Source of the DNA: an uncultured Chlorobiaceae bacterium
Lineage (GTDB): Bacteria; Bacteroidota; Chlorobiia; Chlorobiales; Chlorobiaceae
DNA: 18,754 bases
Assembly: GCA_903929845.1 (NCBI GenBank)
Contig: CAIYWF010000011.1
Location: 1 to 18,754, forward strand
Direction of reading: 5' to 3'
Shown here: in pieces, positions 6,935-14,728 of the stretch
How positions within the stretch are numbered: the first letter of the stretch is position 1
Layout of the letters: each line of letters opens with the position of its first letter
Program-made: the position numbers and the translations under genes
The notes under the pieces: model-generated
Databases searched by the model: none
The model's input: only the letters and a program-made list of their open reading frames with translations
What the model was told of the DNA's origin: nothing

Positions 6935-6999
6935 ACCCCGATATAACCCCAACAGACCGAAGAAGCTCCGGTAACGTTTGATATCGCAGGGGTTTTTTC
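6935..6999 (+). terminator. Probable rho-independent terminator after the hydrolase
   Basis: ACCCCGATAT (6935-6944) pairs with ATATC (6981-6985) and GGGGT (6989-6993) across a three-base bulge, followed directly by a run of six Ts. The 36-base loop contains its own small hairpin (ACCG 6956-6959 with CGGT 6969-6972). It lies 5 bases after the hydrolase stop and about 60 bases before purH. The large loop lowers confidence. Confidence 0.45.
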
Positions 7000-7057
7000 T
7001 TAAATTCCGCCTTACCAAAGAGCACGGAAACGAATCAATAAATTAACTTTCTGCATA

Positions 7058-8629
7058 ATGTCTGATCCTGTCATCAAGCGGGTGCTGGTCTCTGTATCTG
7101 ATAAAACCGGTATTGTGGATTTCTGCCGGGAACTCTCCCTTCTCGGTGTCGAAATTTTTTCAACTGGGGGAACCTTGAAGTCGCTGCAGGATGCTGGCGT
7201 TAGCGCAGCCTCAATTTCAACCATCACCGGATTTCCGGAAATCATGGACGGCCGGGTTAAGACGCTGCACCCGAAAATACACGGGGGACTGCTTGCCGTC
7301 AGGGAGAATGCCGACCATATCAAGCAGACGGTCGAAAACGGTATCAGCTTTATTGATATGGTTGTGGTGAACCTCTATCCGTTCGAGGCAACCGTGGCTA
7401 AACCGGATGTAACGTTTGAAGATGCTATAGAAAATATTGATATCGGAGGCCCTTCGATGCTTCGGAGTGCGGCCAAGAATAACGAGTCGGTAACGGTTGT
7501 CACCGACAGTGCCGATTATGCGCTGGTGCTTCAGGAGATGAGGGAGAATAACGGTGCTACCAGGAGAACAACCCGTCTCTCGCTTGCCTTGAAGGTGTTT
7601 GAACTCACCTCCCGTTATGATCGTGCTATTGCCTCTTATCTGGCCGGGGCTGTCGGGCAGAAGAATGCTACGGTATCCATGACAGTCAGCCTTGAACGTG
7701 AGTTCGATATGCGTTACGGTGAGAACCCGCATCAAAGTGCAGGGCTCTACCGCCTGACCGATGAGAACGGAACCCGCTCATTTGAAGACTTTTTTGAGAA
7801 ACTGCATGGCAAGGAACTCTCCTACAACAACATGCTCGACATTGCCGCAGCCGTCTCCCTGATCGAGGAGTTCCGCAATGAAGAGCCGACAGTCGTTATT
7901 ATCAAACATACTAACCCGTGTGGTGTAGCGCAGGCCTCGACGCTTGCTGAAGCCTATCGCAGGGCCTTTTCAACCGATACACAGGCTCCTTTTGGGGGCA
8001 TTATCGCCTTTAACCGTCCTCTTGATATGGAAGCTGCCAAGGCGGTCAATGAAATCTTTACTGAAATTCTCATTGCTCCAGCTTTTGAAGAGGGCGTTCT
8101 TGAAATGCTGATGAAGAAAAAAGATCGCAGGCTTGTGCGGCAGACCAATGTCATGCCAAAAAGTGGCTGGGAGTTCAAGTCAACACCATTCGGAATGCTC
8201 GTTCAGGAACGTGACAGCAAAATTGTTGCAAAAGAGGATCTCACCGTTGTCACCAAACGGCAGCCGACCGAAGAGGAGATTGCAGACATGATGTTTGCCT
8301 GGAAGATCTGCAAGCATATCAAGTCGAACACCATTCTTTATGTCAAAAACCGCCAGACCTTCGGTGTCGGCGCTGGTCAGATGTCGCGTGTTGACTCCTC
8401 CAAAATTGCGCGATGGAAGGCCTCAGAAGTCGGGCTTGACCTGCATGGGTCAGTGGTGGCCTCTGATGCCTTTTTCCCCTTTGCCGATGGTCTTCTGGCC
8501 GCTGCTGAAGCTGGAGTCACGGCAGTCATTCAGCCCGGAGGTTCCATCAGGGATAACGAAGTGATTGAGGCAGCAGATGCAAATAACCTCGCTATGGTCT
8601 TTACTGGTATGCGCCACTTCAAACATTGA
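7058..8629 (+). CDS. purH: Bifunctional AICAR formyltransferase / IMP cyclohydrolase
   Basis: PurH catalyses the last two steps of IMP synthesis: formylation of AICAR with 10-formyl-THF, then ring closure. The 523-residue length is typical. The N-terminal MGS-like cyclohydrolase domain (about 5-145) shows SVSDKTGIV (12-20), STGGT (35-39) and MDGRVKTLHPKIHGG (63-77). The C-terminal transformylase domain (about 210-523) shows RYGENPHQ (219-226), the catalytic KH pair at 283-284 in IKHTNPCGVA, FGGIIAFNR (312-320) and SDAFFPFADG (469-478), ending FTGMRHFKH. ATG 7058 puts the first conserved strand at residue 7. The gene diverges from purN across an accessory-looking stretch that carries a second, broken copy of codons for about residues 50-66. 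The aldo/keto reductase gene starts 10 bases downstream and is probably co-transcribed. Confidence 0.98.
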   Translation: MSDPVIKRVLVSVSDKTGIVDFCRELSLLGVEIFSTGGTLKSLQDAGVSAASISTITGFPEIMDGRVKTLHPKIHGGLLAVRENADHIKQTVENGISFIDMVVVNLYPFEATVAKPDVTFEDAIENIDIGGPSMLRSAAKNNESVTVVTDSADYALVLQEMRENNGATRRTTRLSLALKVFELTSRYDRAIASYLAGAVGQKNATVSMTVSLEREFDMRYGENPHQSAGLYRLTDENGTRSFEDFFEKLHGKELSYNNMLDIAAAVSLIEEFRNEEPTVVIIKHTNPCGVAQASTLAEAYRRAFSTDTQAPFGGIIAFNRPLDMEAAKAVNEIFTEILIAPAFEEGVLEMLMKKKDRRLVRQTNVMPKSGWEFKSTPFGMLVQERDSKIVAKEDLTVVTKRQPTEEEIADMMFAWKICKHIKSNTILYVKNRQTFGVGAGQMSRVDSSKIARWKASEVGLDLHGSVVASDAFFPFADGLLAAAEAGVTAVIQPGGSIRDNEVIEAADANNLAMVFTGMRHFKH

Positions 8630-8639
8630 GAGAGGGTTT

Positions 8640-9644
8640 ATGGAACAGAGAAAACTTGGAACACAGGGACTGACCGTATCGGCACAGGGTTTGGGCTGCA
8701 TGGGGATGTCCGATTTTTACGGCAAGCGGGACGAGGCGGAATCAATAGCCACCATTCACCGTGCGCTGGATCTGGGAGTGAACTTTCTTGACACTTCAGA
8801 TATGTACGGACCGTTTACCAATGAGGAGCTTGTCGGCAAGGCAATCAAGGGTCGTCGCAACCAGGTCATTGTCGCCACGAAGTTTGGGATCATGCGCAGC
8901 AGCCCATCGGTCGATGGCGGCTGGGCGCCCGTCACTGGTATCTGCGGGAAGCCGGAGTATGTACGTTCCTCCTGTGACAGCTCATTAAAACGGCTGGGAG
9001 TTGACCACATTGACCTCTATTATCAGCATCGTGTGGATGCTGCAGTGCCGATTGAAGAGACGGTTGGGGCCATGGCGGATCTTGTCAATGCTGGAAAGAT
9101 ACGCTATATCGGGCTCTCTGAAGCTGGCGTTCAGACCATTCGTCGTGCTCATGCAGTGCATCCGGTGAGCGCGCTGCAGAGCGAGTACTCACTCTGGAGT
9201 CGCGATCCTGAAGATGAGATTTTGCCTGCTCTGCGTGAGCTTGGGATTGGTTTTGTACCCTATAGCCCACTTGGACGCGGTTTTCTCACTGGGCAGTTGA
9301 AAAGCCCCGACGATTTTGCTGCCGATGATTACCGACGCAACTCTCCCCGCTTTCAGTGCGAAAATTTTACGAAAAACCTTGCACTGGTAGAACGGATCAA
9401 AGGTATTGCCAGCAGAAAAGGAATTACTGCCGGTCAACTGGCTCTTGCCTGGGTACTGGCAAAGGGTGACGATATAGTCCCGATTCCCGGTACCAAACGT
9501 CGCCGCTACCTTGAAGAGAATATCGCAGCCGGATCAGTAGTCATCAATGAGGTCGAAATGGCCGAGATTATCAAAGCGCTTCCCAAAGGAGCTGCGGCAG
9601 GCGAACGTTATCCAGAAAACATGATGAAGCTGGTAAATCAATAA
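8640..9644 (+). CDS. Aldo/keto reductase (AKR13-like)
   Basis: This is an NADPH-dependent reductase with a TIM-barrel fold; the physiological substrate is unknown. The protein has 334 residues. The catalytic tetrad is complete: D51 and Y56 in FLDTSDMYG, K81 in VATKFG, and H130 in LYYQHRVD. The cofactor region near the C-terminus reads VPIPGTKRRRYLEEN (about 284-298), as in the AKR11-13 group. The frame is open upstream into purH, but the ATG at 8640 is chosen because GAGAGAGGG lies just before it (8628-8636) and the family consensus (RKLGTQGLTVSAQGLGCMGMS) begins at residue 4. It follows the purH stop by 10 bases, so it is probably an operon partner without an obvious link to purine synthesis. 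Confidence 0.93.
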   Translation: MEQRKLGTQGLTVSAQGLGCMGMSDFYGKRDEAESIATIHRALDLGVNFLDTSDMYGPFTNEELVGKAIKGRRNQVIVATKFGIMRSSPSVDGGWAPVTGICGKPEYVRSSCDSSLKRLGVDHIDLYYQHRVDAAVPIEETVGAMADLVNAGKIRYIGLSEAGVQTIRRAHAVHPVSALQSEYSLWSRDPEDEILPALRELGIGFVPYSPLGRGFLTGQLKSPDDFAADDYRRNSPRFQCENFTKNLALVERIKGIASRKGITAGQLALAWVLAKGDDIVPIPGTKRRRYLEENIAAGSVVINEVEMAEIIKALPKGAAAGERYPENMMKLVNQ

Positions 9645-9664
9645 CCACCTCTCTTTCCTTGCAG

Positions 9665-9689
9665 GTTGGGGTGCGGGTGCTGCCCCAAC
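9665..9689. terminator. Hairpin between convergent aldo/keto reductase and queG genes
   Basis: GTTGGGG (9665-9671) and CCCCAAC (9683-9689) form a perfect 7-bp GC-rich stem with an 11-base loop. It sits in the 69-base gap between two convergent genes, where a shared terminator is expected. Neither side has a proper T-run, so it is either a weak intrinsic terminator or a 3'-end-stabilising hairpin. Confidence 0.4.
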
Positions 9690-9713
9690 TTATGCTTATC
9701 CGGAAAGCCACAG

Positions 9714-10670
9714 CTAAAGCGTTCCTGATCTTTTCAGATTCTCAGCTACCGCTCGGGCGTTGCGTTTTATCCTGCGAAGCCCGATGCGGAAAACCGGGGT
9801 TCCGTAAAACAACTCACGGAATCCTGATTCGGAAAGGCTCAGTATGCGTTCTGTCGAAATATTCACAAGTTCGTCTCGCAACCCAAATGATGGATCAGCC
9901 GTGATGCTTGCCTGCTGGTTATAGGGGCAAACCTCCTGGCAGAGGTCGCATCCGAACATCCAGTCGCATATCATTGCCGCCTCTTCAGTTGTAAATTCCC
10001 GTTTCAGCTCCACCGTCAGGTAGGAAATGCACCTTGATGCGTCAATTTTTCCCGGTTCGACCAAGGCGCCGGTAGGGCACTGTTCAAGGCACTTGCTGCA
10101 ACTTCCGCAAGAGTTGGGTAATGTAAATGTGGAGAAATGTATAGCTCTGTCAATAAGTATCTCTCCGAGAAAAATGTATGATCCTGCCGATGGTACCTGC
10201 AGAAGAGTGTTTTTGCCTGTTTTTCCAATCCCAGCCTTTTCTGCCCAGTTTTTTTCGAGGAGGGGAGAGCTGTCAACCGTTATCAGTGCCGTAAGAGGTT
10301 CGCCCAAAAGCCTTTTTATGGAAGCAAGGAGTTCTTCAAGTTTTGCCTTGACAACAGTATGGTAGTCGTCAACGAGCGCATATTTCGAGATTTTCGGGAG
10401 ACCTTCGCGATGCAGAAGAGGGTAATTATAGCTTATGGCAACTGAGATGATGGTGTGCAGGCCGGGAAACAGCAGCGAAGGATCGGCCCGTTTTTCCATC
10501 TGCTTTTCCATGTAGTTCATCTCGCCATGCCGCTTTTCCAGAATCATGGCGGAAAGACGTTGCATAACGAGTGGTTGCGGTACAGGAGAAGAAAAGCCTG
10601 TTGCAGCGAACCCAAGCCGCGCTGCTTCCTTGCGGATTTGGCGGGCAAGATGTGTTGATGCGTCAGCCAT
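9714..10670 (-). CDS. queG: Epoxyqueuosine reductase QueG
   Basis: QueG reduces epoxyqueuosine to queuosine in tRNA, the last step of the pathway, using cobalamin and two [4Fe-4S] clusters. From ATG 10670 the protein has 318 residues. Asp133 in VDSSPLLEKNWAEKAGIGKTGKNTLL corresponds to the proposed catalytic Asp134 of E. coli. The ferredoxin-like part holds eight cysteines: C188, C191, C194 and C198 (CGSCSKCLEQCPTGAL), C214 (SRCISYLTVE), and C241, C244 and C248 (CDLCQEVCPYN). The frame runs 21 codons further upstream, but those residues (FCSCWRHCFFQVC) look non-coding and lie inside the previous gene. The chosen ATG overlaps the stop of the small membrane-protein gene by eight bases, implying coupled translation. 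It is the last gene of the six-gene operon starting at ychF. Confidence 0.96.
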   Translation of the reverse strand: MADASTHLARQIRKEAARLGFAATGFSSPVPQPLVMQRLSAMILEKRHGEMNYMEKQMEKRADPSLLFPGLHTIISVAISYNYPLLHREGLPKISKYALVDDYHTVVKAKLEELLASIKRLLGEPLTALITVDSSPLLEKNWAEKAGIGKTGKNTLLQVPSAGSYIFLGEILIDRAIHFSTFTLPNSCGSCSKCLEQCPTGALVEPGKIDASRCISYLTVELKREFTTEEAAMICDWMFGCDLCQEVCPYNQQASITADPSFGLRDELVNISTERILSLSESGFRELFYGTPVFRIGLRRIKRNARAVAENLKRSGTL

Positions 10671-10935
10671 AGCGTTTTTTTGCCATCTGCCGCAAACCTG
10701 AAAAAAGCAGTGACGCCAGCATGAGCAGAACACCCCACAGCAGTGAGATTACACCTCCTGTAAGAGCGGCAAGGATTCCTGCCTTCAAGGCCATAACGAT
10801 AACTAATACAAGCCACAGAACAACAATCAGGAGCATGGGACACACCCGAATCGATTTCAGCATAGCGGGAAGAGCGGCGACTGCCATAGCAGTTCCCGCT
10901 GTTATCCACCAAGTGGTATCAGAAATAAAGGGCAT
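10663..10935 (-). CDS. Small hydrophobic membrane protein (90 aa), overlapping queG
   Basis: I do not recognise the family. The protein has 90 residues, nearly all hydrophobic: one segment at about 8-27, then a long stretch at about 31-80 that could make two helices (about 31-52 and 56-80). It ends in a basic tail, RQMAKKRYG. It is likely a real gene and not a shadow: its ATG lies 13 bases after the stop of the flavoprotein gene, and its TGA overlaps the queG ATG (ATGGCTGA), so it fits tightly into the operon. A role in anchoring or serving either neighbouring Fe-S enzyme is conceivable, but nothing in the sequence shows it. Confidence 0.72.
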   Translation of the reverse strand: MPFISDTTWWITAGTAMAVAALPAMLKSIRVCPMLLIVVLWLVLVIVMALKAGILAALTGGVISLLWGVLLMLASLLFSGLRQMAKKRYG

Positions 10936-10948
10936 CCTGAATAGTGGT

Positions 10949-12922
10949 TTAAATTGTAGTTGCAGCCGGTGCCGACAGGGCCCCGGTCGGGCAGCTTTCC
11001 GTCATGACCGCAATGTCAAGTTCGCCGTCACACTCTTCGATCATACGAACGCAAATCCCGCAATCAACGCACTTTTCCCGCTCCATGCTGATGTCCGCAT
11101 TTTCAGCTTTGTAAAATCCGGGATGCTCATGCTTTTGTGCGGCCTGAACGGGTAAATAACGTGAGGCAAGTTCTCGAAGGCGGCAGTCATTGATGGCGTT
11201 GCATTTGCATTGGATGCATCGCGCAGCCTCTTTGCGGGCCAGAGCTTCCGTATATCCGGTTACCGCTTCGCTAAAGCTCCTGGCTCGTTCAGATGGGGGG
11301 AGCTCCGGTACCGCGACTCTTGGCGCAGGTTGTTTTCGCTGATAGAAGGCCTGAGGCGCCTCGTCTCTTGCGCCGTAGGATGAATTAAACGGAACTTTAG
11401 GAGCAGCAACCATCTTGCCCTGTAAAAAAAGATTGATGGCGTAAGCTGCACGTTTTCCCTGTTCAACAGCGCGGATGGCAGTATCAGTGCCGGTGACACA
11501 ATCTCCCCCGGCAAAAAGCCAGGGTGTTTCTGATTGCAGTGTTTCCGGGTTGACCAGCAGTTCTCCGTACTTTCCAGCCCCTGTGCTCGCTGCATGAGCC
11601 ACAGAGTGGTCGATCTGCTGGCCGATGGCCGAGATAATGGTGTTAGCCGTTATGGTGAACTCCGACCCTTCGACCGGCACGGGCTTTCTCCGTCCAGAGG
11701 CATCAAGTGCTCCTGGCTGCATGGTTATGGCGGTTATTTCGAGTGCACCATTCACGCTCCTGATTGCGGTTGGTGCTACCCACTCAATGAGGGAGATCCC
11801 TTCTGCCAGAGCTTCCTGAATTTCAGAAGCGTTTGCGGGCATCTCTTTTCTGGAACGGCGATAAAGAATGGTGACGGTTGATGCCCCAAGTCGAAGCGCT
11901 GTTCGTGCGGCATCAATGGCGGTGTTGCCACCACCGGTTACCACCACCAGCTTTCCTGGATGAGGCTGTTCGCCTGAAGCAGCTTTCCGCAAAAATTCAA
12001 TACCACTGGTCACATCCGGTGCATCTTCGCCCGCAATATTCATCGTTGCAGCCTTTTGCGCACCGACAGCAAGAAACACGGCGTCATAGTTACCACGAAG
12101 CGTTTCAAGGGCAACATCTTTACCGAAAGTGGTGTTGAACCGGAACTCCAGACCCATGTCGAGGAGAGTTGCCAAGTCACTTTCAATAACCGCATCGGGC
12201 AGCCTGAAGCGGGGAATACCATAACGCATCATCCCTCCCGCTTGTGCACTGGCTTCGAGTACTGTCACCTCATGTCCTTGACAAAGCAGGAACCATGCCG
12301 CAGTGAGACCGGCTGGCCCCGAACCGACAATGGCGACCTTTTTGCCTGTTTTCAGAGCAAGTGCAGGGATAAAACGATTGGCTTGCTCAGAATCCTTGTC
12401 AGCGGCATAGCGCTTCAGGGCACAGATAGAGACGGGATGATCAATGCCATGTCTTCTGCACTCAGCTTCACAGGGAGCCGGGCATATTCTGCCGAGAATT
12501 CCGGGAAGAGGAATGGTTTGCTTGATGATCTCTATGGCACGCGCATCGTTATTGCTTGCAATTGCTGCAACAAAATCGGGAATATTGCAGCCTGCCGGAC
12601 AAGTTATTTCACAGGGGCCAAAGCAGTCTCCGCCATGCTCCTGGATGATTCTCTCAAGACTTTGACGCCTCATGGCGTTGAGTTCCTCATTCTCGGTTTC
12701 GATGACCATTCCCTCCGATACCGGTGTATCGCATGCCGGAACAAAAAGGTTTTTGCCCTTGATCTCGACAATGCACATCCAGCATGAACCGGTCTCTTCA
12801 AGGGACTTGTGAAAACAGAGAGTAGGAATAATGATGCCCGCAGAAGTTGCAGCTTCAAGAATTGATGTTCCGGGCGCTGCCGTAACAGTCTGCTGGTTGA
12901 TGGTCAGTAAGAGTTGCTTCAT
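10949..12922 (-). CDS. Multi-cluster Fe-S flavoprotein: NuoG-like 2Fe-2S domain + GltD/NfnB-like NAD(P)H oxidoreductase + C-terminal ferredoxin-like domain
   Basis: This 657-residue soluble electron-transfer flavoprotein probably moves electrons between NAD(P)H and a low-potential acceptor. Residues 1-75 form a plant-type [2Fe-2S] domain as in NuoG and Fe-hydrogenases (C36, C47, C50, C64). Residues 100-155 carry the GltD/NfnB Fe-S cysteines (C100, C104, C108, C112; C147, C151, C155). An FAD site (VGSGPAG, 199-205) and an NAD(P) site (TGGGNTA, 329-335) follow, with the C-terminal FAD motif FAGGDC at 470-475. The tail (569-644) adds CIQCKC and CVDCGIC...ESCPTGAL, probably another one or two [4Fe-4S] clusters. 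It resembles proteins annotated as glutamate synthase small subunit, but no large subunit is here and the extra domains argue against a plain GltD role; NfnB- or SfrB-like enzymes are closer. ATG 12922 overlaps the ispH stop (ATGA). Confidence 0.88.
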   Translation of the reverse strand: MKQLLLTINQQTVTAAPGTSILEAATSAGIIIPTLCFHKSLEETGSCWMCIVEIKGKNLFVPACDTPVSEGMVIETENEELNAMRRQSLERIIQEHGGDCFGPCEITCPAGCNIPDFVAAIASNNDARAIEIIKQTIPLPGILGRICPAPCEAECRRHGIDHPVSICALKRYAADKDSEQANRFIPALALKTGKKVAIVGSGPAGLTAAWFLLCQGHEVTVLEASAQAGGMMRYGIPRFRLPDAVIESDLATLLDMGLEFRFNTTFGKDVALETLRGNYDAVFLAVGAQKAATMNIAGEDAPDVTSGIEFLRKAASGEQPHPGKLVVVTGGGNTAIDAARTALRLGASTVTILYRRSRKEMPANASEIQEALAEGISLIEWVAPTAIRSVNGALEITAITMQPGALDASGRRKPVPVEGSEFTITANTIISAIGQQIDHSVAHAASTGAGKYGELLVNPETLQSETPWLFAGGDCVTGTDTAIRAVEQGKRAAYAINLFLQGKMVAAPKVPFNSSYGARDEAPQAFYQRKQPAPRVAVPELPPSERARSFSEAVTGYTEALARKEAARCIQCKCNAINDCRLRELASRYLPVQAAQKHEHPGFYKAENADISMEREKCVDCGICVRMIEECDGELDIAVMTESCPTGALSAPAATTI

Positions 12923-13908
12923 TCGCTGTGTTGTGAAGGGTGTTTCTGAGCGAAGTTCTGTTCAAGAGAAAGAGCTACTTTTTCAAGATGCCACATGGGT
13001 GTGGAGGTGGCGCCGCATACGCCGACATTGTCAATCGACCTGCCATGAGTGCCGTTGAACCATGCGTCCTGAATCTCATCAATATCTTCGATAAAAAAAC
13101 TTCTGGGATTAGCGGCTTTGCAGATATTATACAATACTTGGCCGTTTGAACTCTTTTTCCCTGCCACAAAAATGATAACATCGTTGGCAAGCGAGAAGTC
13201 GTGCAGTTTCTGGTTCCGGCTTGATACCTGACGACAAATCGTATCTTTGAAAACATGCTCGGGCATGGAACGTACCCCGGTCATCTCTGCAGTAATGTCT
13301 ATATCGCGGATTGCCATCCATGGCGCAGCTTCTGCGGAGAGAGCATGGGCAAAATGCGCTTCAAGATGAGCCTTCAGCTCGTAAAAGCCCGGAACATCCA
13401 TCGTGGTCTGGGAGATAAGCGCTGATTTTTTAGACAAGTCAAGCTCCTTTATCTCCTCCGTGTCACTGAGGTCAGCATGTTTGATAATAACGGCCTGGTT
13501 TTTGCACTGGCCGTTGATGCCGATTACCTCCGGGTGGGTATGTTTTCCATAAATAATGATCTGGTAACCAAGCTCGAAAAGCAATCTTGTTGTGCGCTGT
13601 AACCTGGAGACCACCGGGCAGGTGGTGTCAGTAACCCTCAGATTGTTTTCTTTTGCAATCCTGTAGGTGGAAGGAGGCTCACCATGAGCCCTGATCAGTA
13701 CTTTGGCATTATTGAGCTCTTTGAAGGCAGCTTCATCAACAGTCACCAGGCCAAGTTTTTCCAGGCGTTTCACCTCGACCTCGTTATGGACAACATCGCC
13801 AAACGAGTATAAGCCTCCGGCCTCCTGGAGCTGTTCTTCAGCAGCATTGATCGTTCCCTGTACTCCAATACAGAAACCAGATGAAGTTCTGTCGAGATTT
13901 ACTTTCAT
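12919..13908 (-). CDS. ispH: 4-hydroxy-3-methylbut-2-enyl diphosphate reductase
   Basis: IspH (LytB) reduces HMBPP to IPP and DMAPP, the last step of the MEP isoprenoid pathway, using a [4Fe-4S] cluster and external low-potential electrons. From ATG 13908 the protein has 329 residues. The three cluster cysteines are C13 (GFCIGV), C97 (TTCPVV) and C225 (DTICR), close to C12, C96 and C197 of E. coli. Active-site residues H41 (DVVHNEVEV), H75 (IRAHGEPP) and H125/E127 (KHTHPEVIG) are present, as is the C-terminal VCGATSTP. A GTG at 13917 would add three residues; ATG is preferred because MKVNLDRTSSGFC is the family-like beginning. It follows murI by 16 bases, and its stop overlaps the start of the Fe-S flavoprotein gene. 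That tight coupling suggests the flavoprotein could supply its electrons (inference). Confidence 0.97.
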   Translation of the reverse strand: MKVNLDRTSSGFCIGVQGTINAAEEQLQEAGGLYSFGDVVHNEVEVKRLEKLGLVTVDEAAFKELNNAKVLIRAHGEPPSTYRIAKENNLRVTDTTCPVVSRLQRTTRLLFELGYQIIIYGKHTHPEVIGINGQCKNQAVIIKHADLSDTEEIKELDLSKKSALISQTTMDVPGFYELKAHLEAHFAHALSAEAAPWMAIRDIDITAEMTGVRSMPEHVFKDTICRQVSSRNQKLHDFSLANDVIIFVAGKKSSNGQVLYNICKAANPRSFFIEDIDEIQDAWFNGTHGRSIDNVGVCGATSTPMWHLEKVALSLEQNFAQKHPSQHSE

Positions 13909-13924
13909 GCTGTACACGTTTGCG

Positions 13925-14728
13925 TTATACCCCTACCAAGTCGACATCGGGCAGTTCTGAGCCCATAAAGAGTTGATAGAGCATGCTGAATTTTTGTGGC
14001 AGATCACTGACTAAAAGATGCGGAACAGAGGCTTTCTGAGAGCGATTGAGCTGGCCGGACTCAAGCAGCAGCTCCCGGGTTCTCAGTGCGACAGCTTCTG
14101 CTGAATCAATAATACGAATACCACTACCAATAGTCGATTCAATAACCTTGCGAAGAATCGGATAGTGCGTGCAGCCAAGCACCAGTGTATCAATCTCTTG
14201 TGTCCGAATCTCTGTAAGATAATGTTCGGCAACAAGTATTGTGGCGAGATGGTTGATAAAACCCTCTTCGGCCAATGGAACAAAAAGAGGACAGGCCTTC
14301 GAGATGACCTCTATGTCGGGGTTGAGCGCGTTAATAGCTCGGGCATAAGCATTTGAACCGACGGTTGCCTGTGTACCGATAACACCGATGCGGTTGTTAT
14401 TTGTGACTTGAACGGCAAGTTTGGCGCCAGCTTTGAGAACTCCAATGACCGGAATATTACCGCAAGATTTTTCAACAATATCAAGTGCAAGCGCCGAAAC
14501 AGTATTACAGGCAACAATAATTACTTTAGGCTGATATCGCATGAGAATGGCGGTATCGTCAGCAGCATACTTTCTTATCGTTATCTCTGACTTCGGACCA
14601 TAAGGAACCCTGGCTGTATCGCCGAAGTAAATAATCCGTTCGTATGGCAAAGCGGCCTGGATCGCCTTGACAACCGTGAGTCCGCCAATACCGGAGTCAA
14701 AAATACCGATGGGACTTTCAGTGTTCAT
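13925..14728 (-). CDS. murI: Glutamate racemase
   Basis: MurI makes D-glutamate for peptidoglycan in the cytoplasm by a two-cysteine acid/base mechanism. The protein has 267 residues, normal for the family. Key features are GIFDSGIGGLTV (8-19), FGDTARVPYG (35-44), the first catalytic cysteine C74 in ACNTVSA, and the second, C186, in GCTHYP. Its ATG at 14728 overlaps the ychF stop in an ATGA arrangement, and ispH follows after a short gap. It is therefore co-transcribed with a translation-associated GTPase-family protein and an isoprenoid enzyme. IspH products feed undecaprenyl phosphate, the lipid carrier of peptidoglycan, which gives a loose functional link between murI and ispH. Confidence 0.97.
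   Translation of the reverse strand: MNTESPIGIFDSGIGGLTVVKAIQAALPYERIIYFGDTARVPYGPKSEITIRKYAADDTAILMRYQPKVIIVACNTVSALALDIVEKSCGNIPVIGVLKAGAKLAVQVTNNNRIGVIGTQATVGSNAYARAINALNPDIEVISKACPLFVPLAEEGFINHLATILVAEHYLTEIRTQEIDTLVLGCTHYPILRKVIESTIGSGIRIIDSAEAVALRTRELLLESGQLNRSQKASVPHLLVSDLPQKFSMLYQLFMGSELPDVDLVGV

Noticed and set aside
5913..7255. Reading the duplicated purH segment as terminal repeats of an insertion sequence
   Set aside because: The copies are direct, encode part of purH, and no transposase or inverted ends flank the interval. A recombination or duplication origin fits better.
8565..8639. Upstream extension of the aldo/keto reductase into purH
   Set aside because: These codons overlap the conserved PurH C-terminus. 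The ATG at 8640 has a purine-rich ribosome-binding site, and the family consensus begins right after it.
12056..12787. Long plus-strand open frame (243 codons) antisense to the flavoprotein gene
   Set aside because: It lies wholly inside the coding region of a protein with clear FAD, NAD(P) and Fe-S motifs. Its translation is cysteine-rich and without family features, as expected of an antisense shadow.
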